From the NCBI GenBank assembly GCA_001600055.1, contig BCIV01000016.1, positions 1 through 64,000 of the forward strand: a DNA stretch of 64,000 nt, read 5' to 3'. The translations under genes and the position numbers were made by a program. Under the pieces are notes generated by a model that did not search any database, was not told where the DNA came from, and saw only the letters and a list, made by a program, of their open reading frames with translations. The first letter of the stretch is position 1, and each line of letters begins with the position of its first letter. Positions 56,284 to 64,000 of the stretch are shown here, one piece after another. Origin of the DNA: Filobasidium wieringae (Eukaryota; Basidiomycota; Tremellomycetes; Filobasidiales; Filobasidiaceae).

Positions 56284-57083
56284 TCACTTGTCCTCCCTCG
56301 CCTTGGCCTTTCTCAATCGTTCCTCCTCTTTCAACCGTCTCTCCATCTTTTTCGCTTCCTTCAATTTCGATTTCTCCTCGTCCGTCGCGTCCATCTTTTT
56401 CAATACCGCGTCTCGAATGTCTTTGGTCGGTTCGAGGTACATCATCGTCATCCTCTGATCCTTCGTATCCGGTTTGAATTCCTTGGCCACATCGGCCAAT
56501 TCCTCCCTGACCGTGGCCGGGTATCTCTCCTGAACCCTTTTCAACGCCGCGCCACTCAAGAGGGTCCCACTGTTCGCGGGCTTATGGATGAAAGCGATAT
56601 CGACCCTGTCCCCACGTTCGATGATGTTCCTGATCAATCCGATCTTGTGCGTCAGATCCCCCTGAGCGCTCTCCCAAGTCACCTGGACTTCCGACCTCCC
56701 GATCGCTCTCGCTCGTTTCTGTTTCGCCTTTTTCTCCGCCCCCAAGGCTTTCTCCTGCTGAGCCTTCTTCTCCATGAGACGCACGATGGGAGGGGCGTTG
56801 GAGACGAGTTGTAGGTAATGAGTCTTGGGATCATAAGTCCTCAAGATCGAGTTGAGCGATTGAAGCGGTCCCAACGAGTTGTCTTCGGAGGAGACGAGTT
56901 GGACCATCTTGAAGGGGATTTTACCATCACGGAGGATCTTGGTATCGTTACTGGCATGTCTTATTTGTTGATAACGAGGTGTCCGACCGATAGTATTCCG
57001 CTGTCGACAAAACTCAATCAGCTGGGGAACAGATCACGAGGAAAAGCCGGCCCTTCACTCACTCGATAACCACCCGTACTCAT
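56284..57083 (-). CDS. Mitochondrial translation initiation factor IF-3
   Basis: Two exons, 57063-57083 and 56284-57000, give 245 aa; the first coding exon is only 21 nt (MSTGGYR). The Arg-rich N-terminus (RNTIGRTPRYQQIRHASN) is a mitochondrial presequence. NDTKILRDGKIPFKMVQLVS is the IF-3 N-domain start, and SLNSILRTYDPKTHYLQLV and PPIVRLMEKKAQQEKA complete it. The C-domain includes TWESAQGDLTHKIGLIRNI and RGDRVDIAFIHKPAN. A Lys/Glu-rich helix ends the protein. IF-3 dissociates the small ribosomal subunit and proofreads start codons in mitochondria. The first exon was chosen because no in-frame ATG precedes the N-domain in exon 2. It lies 78 bp downstream of TAM41 on the same strand. Confidence 0.88.
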
Positions 57084-57161
57084 CGCCCTCGTAGTCTGCT
57101 TCCCCGTAGAAGCCTAAAAACCATCCCAGGTCCGAATCAGCTCCCCGATCCTCCCACCCCG

Positions 57162-58996
57162 TCATGACAAACGACGTACCTTTGAATTCCACCACTTGCC
57201 CACCTTTCTTCCGGCATAGACCAAGCTCTTCCTGAATCCCGCGGTCAATAACCCCTTGAAGCTCTGCCTCAGTGCAGGTCCATGCATGATATTCTTCAGC
57301 TCTACATATGTTGATATTCACTTCAGCTCCGCCGCGAAAAATCCCATTCCCAAAAGAAAAGAAAAACGGGAAGAACCTCAGCGAAAGGAAAATACTCACC
57401 TCGATTCAACACCTCTCTCAACCCCGATTCCTCCTCCTTCGCTACCAACTCCCAAAACTCGTCCCCCAGGACGGGCCTACTCCCACCCTTAGGCACGCGT
57501 TCGTTGGAACTGATGATCTGAACGTCGAGTTGGGTGCAATAATGAGTGGCTATCGCCCTCCTCAACGTCCGGGGGAGTTTGGCTAGGAGTGACGCGCGGT
57601 ATTGGATCGATTTGTCTTGCTGTGCGTGCGTTCGCCCGGTTCAAGTCAGGTCAGAAAGGAATGTGTAACGAGTCAACGGACGATGCCAAGGACTTACCCT
57701 CAGAATCCCCTCCCCGTCTGGCAACCCCAACCCAACCCTCCTCCAAGCCCTCAACCGTCCCTGCCTCTCTTCCCCCGGCCCCCCCACATCTTCCACCCCA
57801 ACACGGAGCATCAGACGTTCATCATCCGCCCTCACGCCTCCCATCTCATTCAACAACGTCCCGTAGAGAGCTCGGAAGCGGGGGATCTGGGGACGGACTA
57901 TGTTGCGTACTTTGTGTGGGTTTTCCGCTCCGGGGATGGACATCCGGGGATCGCCTGGTCACGTCGCATCACGTCGTACGTCGTACGTCGGGAAACAAGA
58001 AGAGAAAAAAGAAAAAAAAGAAAAAACCCTCAACACCCAACATTTCAAACCCCCCCCAACCCCCACCCCGCTCCCCGCGTACTAACCCTGATAACTCAAC
58101 CCCGCGACCTCCTCCCAGAGTTCCCACTCCCTAAACCTCTCTCCCAATCTCAACAGCGCTACTCTGAGGGCACTGGTGAGGTTGACCTGGGCGGCGACTA
58201 GGACCCTCTTATCCCCCCCGCCCCGGGTGTTTCCCCCACGTACGCCCCCTCCATGGGTGTTCCCTCCACGGACGATGCGGATGGGTTTATGCATCCGGCC
58301 CGAGGCGTAGAGGTGGGTCCAGTCGAGGAGGTCTTGGCAGAGGGTGTCGAGGGAGATGATGCCGTATTTGATCTTGACCGTTTCGGGTTGGTCGGGGGTG
58401 GCTGACGCTGAGGATGTGGATGTGGTTGTGGAGCTGGTTGTGGAGCTGGAGCTAGCGGGTAGAGGAACATGGACGTCGGTGACGAACCAAACGCCTCCTC
58501 CCCATTCTTGAACCCGTGCGATCGCGTGAGGACCCAACCATCTCCAGATCAACGGATAATGGGTCGGGTTGGTGGACAAGTTGATGGCGTGGAAGTGCGA
58601 AGGATGGGTGGTGGCTAGTAAGAAGTCCAACATCGGTCCCTGATCCTTACCTTCCCTGGTCTTGGTCTCCGAGGTCTCCGAGATCGTCCTGTCTGCTTTC
58701 CCCGCCTGTCGCTGTCGTTCTTGTGCGGCAGAGGAAGACCCGGCGGTATACCCGACCTGCTCAAACACCCCCGAACCATAAGCCATACCCCACCTCACCC
58801 CTCTGAAACCATGGGCGATCCTCTCCAACTGAACCCGCCGTTCTTTGTCCAGGTCGAGATCATCGTGTTGAAAGTTGGTACCGAAGCGTTTGGGGAGCCG
58901 GATGATATGGTCGTTCGAGGTGATCGTCTGTGGGTTCTGGGTGGTCAGGGCTCGCAGGCGTGGGGGGAGACGGGCTGGGGGTTTCCTCCTGAGCAT
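57162..58996 (-). CDS. TAM41: TAM41, mitochondrial phosphatidate cytidylyltransferase
   Basis: Four exons, 58087-58996, 57698-57954, 57400-57619 and 57162-57301, give 508 aa. It makes CDP-diacylglycerol from phosphatidic acid and CTP in the mitochondrial inner membrane for cardiolipin synthesis. After an Arg-rich presequence (MLRRKPPARLPPRLRALTTQ) come WGMAYGSGVFEQVGY with the GSG nucleotidyltransferase motif, MLDFLLATTHPSHFHAINL, YGIISLDTLCQDLLDW, GDPRMSIPGAENPHKVRNIV and the C-terminal block GPALRQSFKGLLTAG. The final exon was found by these family residues; an ORF in another frame there is a shadow. Insertions of Ser/Thr (about residues 180-260) lengthen it compared with yeast Tam41. Confidence 0.93.
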
Positions 58997-59569
58997 GGCT
59001 GGGTGGTTGTGTGGTGGTGTGGGGCGATGTGGCGGCGTGGCGGATGCGAGCGAGCGGTCGAAGAGTCGAGGTCGAGCGAGGTGAACGAGGTCAAAGTGAC
59101 GAGTGACGAGTACAAAACGCGTGAGAAAGCGAATCCCGTGGATCGAGTGATCACGGCCAAGAGCGATGAGCAGCGCCTTAACCTCTGCGCAGGCCATTCG
59201 TTCCCTCGACACCGTCTACTTCCTCCCTCTCTCTGTCTCCCCACCTACCTACCTACCTCTCTCTCTTCCCTCTGCACTGCACCACTCTGTCACGACGAAG
59301 GAGAACGTTCGAAATCGCGTACTCCCCAGTGTCGTCACTCGCAACGCAACGCAACGCAACACGCCAAACAAACAATCTCAATCACATCACTCTCGATATT
59401 CAATCCGCCATCATCCGTCCACGATCAACCCTCATCTAATATCCACTCATCCTGAATCAGGCAGTTAGAACGATCTCCATACCTTGAACCAGAACCGGCT
59501 TGCGTTTAGAGCGGAAATAGTCCACACACGGAACAAGACGGATAATCAATTAGTTAGTTGATCAGGACA
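58997..59569. promoter_or_regulatory. Divergent promoter region, TAM41 / VAC8
   Basis: 573 bp between divergent start codons. It contains a CTAC/CTCT microsatellite near 59240-59275 and a GCAACGCAACGCAAC run near 59341. Open frames extend from TAM41 into this region (to 59212) but add Pro/His-rich residues and are taken as leader sequence. Confidence 0.5.
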
Positions 59570-62323
59570 ATGGGTCAGGTATCGAGTTGTTGCGGATGTG
59601 AGTCTCTCTCTCTCTCGGTTCTTCTCTTTCGACTCGTTGTGTTCGTTTTGAAGGGTGGGGTACTGATTCATCTGGTTGCTCTGAATATCGTTTCGATTAC
59701 GATTATGATTACTTTTCTTCGTACGAAATCAACTCCCACACTCTCTCAACCTCTCTCAACCTCATTCAACATATCTCACTCCCACATCTCCCGCATCTCT
59801 CACTCCCACATCTCCCACATCTCCCGCCCACACGCCCACCCTCTCCCAACCCGTCTCCACCCAGGCGGACCAGCGCGAAAACAATCCTACGAGCCTCTCC
59901 TGCTGGAAAACGAGAGAGAGGCCGTGAGCGAGTTGTTACATCATCTCGAGAGTGAGTCCCGGTTCTGGTTTGGGCTTGGGTTCGGGTTCGGGTTTGGGTT
60001 TGACTTGGTTTGTTGACTTGATCTTTCGCTCCTTTTCTTTATCTATCCTTTCTCTCTCTCTTTCATTCGATCGGTTTCTCTCCCACCCGCATCCTCGCCC
60101 ACACCCACACTCGGACCCACACCCACACCAGACCGAACGACCACAAACTTCTTCACCGGCTCCCCCCTCGCCTCCCTAACCACCCTCTCCTTCTCCGACA
60201 ACGTCGACCTCCAACGATCCGCCGCCCTCGCCTTTGCCGAGATCACCGAGAAGGAAGTCAGGGAGGTCGCTAGGGATACTCTGGACCCCGTTCTGTTTTT
60301 GCTCGGGAGCCATGATACCGAGGTACAGAGGGCGGCCAGCGCGGCGTTGGGGAATTTGGCGGTCAATCGTTAGTCCACACGTTCTCTTCTCGAAAGAGAC
60401 AGAAAGACGGTTGTTTTTGCTGCAAGACTGATTCTCATGACGTCCGATTCTCACGAATAGCGGAGAATAAACTCCTGATCGTCAGGTTGGGAGGGTTGGA
60501 ACCTCTTATCCGACAGATGCTCTCCCCCAACGTCGAGGTACAGTGTAACGCCGTGGGGTGTATAACGAATTTGGCTACGCATGGTTAGTCTTGGGGTATC
60601 GAAGGAGGGAGAGGGATTGGGTGCTGATCGATTGTACTCGTCTGTCCGCTCGTCTGTCCGCTGGTTCGTCCGCTCGTTCCCTCGCTCGCTCGCCCGCTCG
60701 CCCGTCAGACGAAAACAAAACCAAAATCGCCAAATCCGGAGCCCTCGTCCCCCTCACTCGTCTAGCCAAATCCAAAGACATGCGCGTCCAGAGGAACGCC
60801 ACGGGAGCCCTCTTGAACATGACCCATTCGGATGAGAATCGACATCAGTTGGTTCATGCCGGTGCCATCCCCGTCCTCGTCGGACTACTCAACAGCCCCG
60901 ATACGGACGTTCAGTATTATTGTACCACCGCGTTGAGTAATATCGCCGTGGATGGTGCGTCTTTCTGTTTTCTTCTTGTTTGCGTGCGGATGAAGGGACG
61001 AGGGGGCTGAGATGGTTCGGGGTTCACGCTGGTATAGGTGCGAATAGGAAGAAATTGGCTTCCACCGAACCCAAGTTGGTTCAGAGCTTGGTCGCTTTGA
61101 TGGATAGTCCTAGTTTGAAGGTTCAGTGTCAGGCCGCTTTGGCTTTACGGAACTTGGCTTCGGATGGTGAGCTTCGTGACGTTGTCAGGTTTCGTCTCGA
61201 CGAGGGGGAAAGAGTGTTGATTCCCTGCTTGCCCCCCCGCGGACAGAGAAATATCAGCTAGAGATCGTCAAGACGGACGGTCTTACCCCACTCCTCCGTC
61301 TCCTCCACTCGTCATACCTCCCCCTCATCCTCTCCGCCGCCGCCTGTGTCCGAAACGTATCCATTCACCCGAGCAACGAATCCCCCATAATCGATTCGGG
61401 TTTCCTACAACCCCTCATCGAACTCTTGTCGTTTGACGAGAACGAAGAGGTTCAGTGTCACGCGATCTCGACGTTGAGGAACTTGGCTGCTAGTAGTGAG
61501 AGGAATAAGACGGCGATCGTGGAGGCAGGGGCGGTGGAGAGGATCAAACAGTTGGTCTTGCAGGCCCCGTTGTTGGTTCAGTCGGAGATGACGGCTTGTG
61601 TGGCCGTCTTGGCTTTGTCAGGTGGGTCACGGGATGCGTCCATCAGTTGAAAGATTGACAGCGTACTGACGAGTTTCGTTCCGCCGCGGCCCGTCAGACG
61701 ACCTGAAACCTCAACTCCTCGAGATGGGCATCTGCGAAGTCTTGATCCCCTTGACCAATTCGTCCAGTATGGAAGTCCAGGGAAATAGCGCGGCCGCATT
61801 GGGAAACTTGTCGTCGAAAGCGGCAGAGGATTACGCTCCTTTCAACGCCGTATGGAATCAGCCAGAGGGAGGTCTGCACGCTTATCTGGTTCGGTTCCTC
61901 GGATCCCCTGATCAGACGTTCCAGCATATCGCTGTTTGGGTGAGTCCGATGGTCGATTTGGAAGTCTCTCCTGACTGAACGCGCCACTCTTTGTAGACCA
62001 TCGTACAACTCTTGGAAGCCGAAGACGAGACCCTGACCAACAACATCCGCGCATCCCCCATCCTGCTCACACAGGTGAAACAACTCGCCTTACAGTCGCC
62101 TGGCGCGCGATCACAAAACAGTAGTCCAGGTCGAAGGGGCTCGGCTTCGGAAGACGAGGGGAGCACGGGCGAAGGCGGAACTGCCGAAATCTCTTCCCTC
62201 GCCAGGCGGATCCTCAACCTGGTCGAGGGTGGCTCGGACCTAGAGGGGAACGGCGAAAAGGGCGATCATGCTGCATTACGCGCGAGCGTACACCAAGCTC
62301 TTAACGGGCAACAACAGTACTGA
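59570..62323 (+). CDS. VAC8: Vacuolar armadillo-repeat protein Vac8
   Basis: Nine exons: 59570-59597, 59865-59951, 60132-60368, 60461-60583, 60709-60954, 61038-61166, 61247-61621, 61698-61939, 61997-62323; 597 aa. The N-terminus [10 protein letters not shown] gives Gly-2 for myristoylation and a Cys cluster for palmitoylation, as in yeast Vac8. About eleven armadillo repeats follow, with nearly identical blocks such as [66 protein letters not shown] and [13 protein letters not shown]. The tail is Ser/Gly-rich and ends QALNGQQQY. Vac8 scaffolds vacuole inheritance, nucleus-vacuole junctions and the Cvt/autophagy pathway. Most introns are phase 1 and fall near ARM repeat boundaries. Confidence 0.97.
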
Positions 62324-64000
62324 GCGTCCACGATGTAGCAAACCTCGCCCTTCCCCTCCCCCTTCGATCACCCTCATCCATACCCCTTCCCCGTACGAAC
62401 ACGCTTTTATCACACTCATACTGCGTATTATCCCTTTGTCACGATTCGTTATGCCCTTTTGGCTGTTTGTCTTATTTGCGTTTGTACATGAACAAGGAAT
62501 AATTCCAATGATATACGAGCAGGAAGAGCGTCGACCACTGGTTCTCTGTAGGATGGGTCGCACCATCCTGGAAGGGCCGACCTATACCTCGGTCTGGACG
62601 GAGCAAACACGTTAGCACGGGGTTCGAGATGTGGTTGTAATAGGTGATCGCCTTGTTGCTCGGAGGTCGTTCGATAAGTAGGTAGACAATGACCTCAGAA
62701 TCATATACGATTGAGATGACGACTATCAGTCTCACTAACTCACAGTTTTGTCTTCTTGGTTGTCAGCATTTCATCTGCACGTGCTTATTGCAAAAGCCCG
62801 TGGGAAGGTGTCTTTATGATTCAAGTTTCAAAATTCAAGTCTCGAAATGATCTCACGGCACCTTTGTCCCTGCTGCGGTACTCTGAAACGGACTGAACTG
62901 GTTGATGGTTCGATGGCGCCAGGCACAAGACAGTCATGTTTGGATGGTTTTCCAATCACAGTTGATGAATTCACGCCATTTAGCTGTGGCGGCGGGTGAA
63001 ACCTTCATGACGGACCCAAAGTAGTCAGCTTTTCGCTATTGCGTTGAAAAGCTCAATGTACCAGCGTTCGGACGATTTTCTTTTGGAACTGCCAGGAATC
63101 TACTTTCCTCGAAGGCCAAAAAGAAAGATCGTCGCGTGACTTTTTCTCTAGATCGCGCCTATCATCCCTTTCTCTCTGCCACTCTTGAGTATGGCGATTG
63201 TCCCTTTCTTCCTGCCTTTCTTGATTGCACTGATTGCTCCTTTCTGAAAGATATGGAATAAACAGCCGGTGCAAGATTAGGTTAAGGAACTCTAAACCAT
63301 ATCTTCTGTCATATTCCGCGACTATAACTAAGGCACCGATCTGGAACCAAAGTTTCTCCCTAAACCCTCTTTTTGTGATTCCCTGGGAAGACTGTCTCAA
63401 TAGGTCAATACCTTGGCGGGTAGGCGCTGGGTGATTACAATATGCATACAGGCACGTATCTCAGCGCCTTGGGCAGGTTCTTCAAATCCCCCGGTGCCAA
63501 ACCTGCGGAACGTGAGTTTACGGCCAGCAACTCCCAATGTTTACTGTGTCACTTGGTGGATACCTTTTCAAACCAAGGTAACACTCTAGACGAAACAGTG
63601 AACAACGCTATACCAGTAGTTACTGGCTGGAGCGGATTTTCCCCTGATCGTCGCTAAGGATATAAAGAATCCAGTTGAACGACTATTGCTCAAAACGATA
63701 TGGTTGAGCATATTTGTCGAAGCTGATTTCGAAAGTGGTATTGGCCAAGATTTCAACTGGGTAATTCACAATTCACGCGCAAAGGCAGCACGTCCGATCT
63801 AAGCTCTTGCGATTTTGTTGCTGAAATCCCTATGGTATATGCCTGGCTAAACCGCCTTGTTACAACTGATTGTTTCTGTCTGCGCGAGTATTCACCCCTT
63901 GTCATTACACTGGTAACCTTTGCTTTCCGCCACCTCGCAATGTTGTCTGGTGAGTTTCATTCCCATGGAATCGCCTGACCCTTGCCTTACATTCCTTACT
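62324..64000. other. Right-edge region, no supportable gene
   Basis: 3' flank of VAC8 and about 1.6 kb of sequence without a recognised gene. A minus-strand ORF at 63053-63400 (115 codons) has a Glu/Arg-rich segment (RQEERDNRHTQEWQRERDDR) and could be an exon of an unknown gene, but nothing confirms it. A plus-strand ORF at 63442-63657 is shorter still. A GTGAGT after ATGTTGTCTG near 63950 may mark an exon of a gene running off the window. Confidence 0.4.

Noticed and set aside
57055..57399. Minus-strand 114-codon ORF beginning MSIFLSLRFF
   Set aside because: It runs through an intron. The TAM41 last exon in another frame carries the conserved GPALRQSFKGLLTAG block, and the IF-3 start exon lies in the rest.
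58721..59455. 244-codon plus-strand ORF overlapping TAM41
   Set aside because: Most of it is antisense to TAM41 exon 1, which has family motifs. The remainder is low-complexity promoter sequence.
63053..63400. Glu/Arg-rich minus-strand ORF as a transposon fragment
   Set aside because: No integrase, transposase or reverse-transcriptase motif and no terminal repeats are visible.

Overview
This is a nuclear DNA window from a fungus, most likely a basidiomycete of the Tremellomycetes (Cryptococcus/Kwoniella-like). That placement is inference. It rests on gene-dense, intron-rich coding (many introns of 50-80 nt), the gene set (Zn2Cys6 regulators, VAC8, TAM41, mitochondrial IF-3) and a long Ser/Arg-rich NAD kinase. 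Gene models were built by hand from GT(GC)/AG junctions, and reading phase was checked across every exon listed. No similarity search was run.

Layout. 0.1-6 kb: three genes for Gly-Asn-repeat proteins; two have clear signal peptides, and one carries twelve tiny in-frame terminal exons. 6.5-10 kb: a GT18/MGAT5-like glycosyltransferase and an NAD(P)H-dependent oxidoreductase. 11.8-35 kb: an apparent aromatic-compound catabolic cluster with an MFS transporter, FAD monooxygenase, CocE/NonD hydrolase, fumarylacetoacetase, LigB-type extradiol dioxygenase, degenerate aldehyde dehydrogenase, mitochondrial 3-oxoacid CoA-transferase, cupin and Zn2Cys6 regulator. Fumarylacetoacetase releases acetoacetate, and the CoA-transferase activates acetoacetate to acetoacetyl-CoA, so these genes could form one route from an aromatic ring to central metabolism.

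35.3-46.5 kb: a short NPL4 N-terminal-like gene, a second Zn2Cys6 regulator, NAD kinase and a 17-exon cysteine synthase-like gene. 47-49.2 kb: mostly non-coding, with a cluster of mitochondrial-type tRNA-like sequences (probable NUMT) and one ambiguous base. 49.2-54.9 kb: a UlaG-like metallo-hydrolase, a second MFS transporter with an in-frame TGA near its N-terminus, and a large disordered protein. 55.5-62.3 kb: a small acidic protein, mitochondrial IF-3, TAM41 and VAC8. The last 1.7 kb holds no gene I can support.
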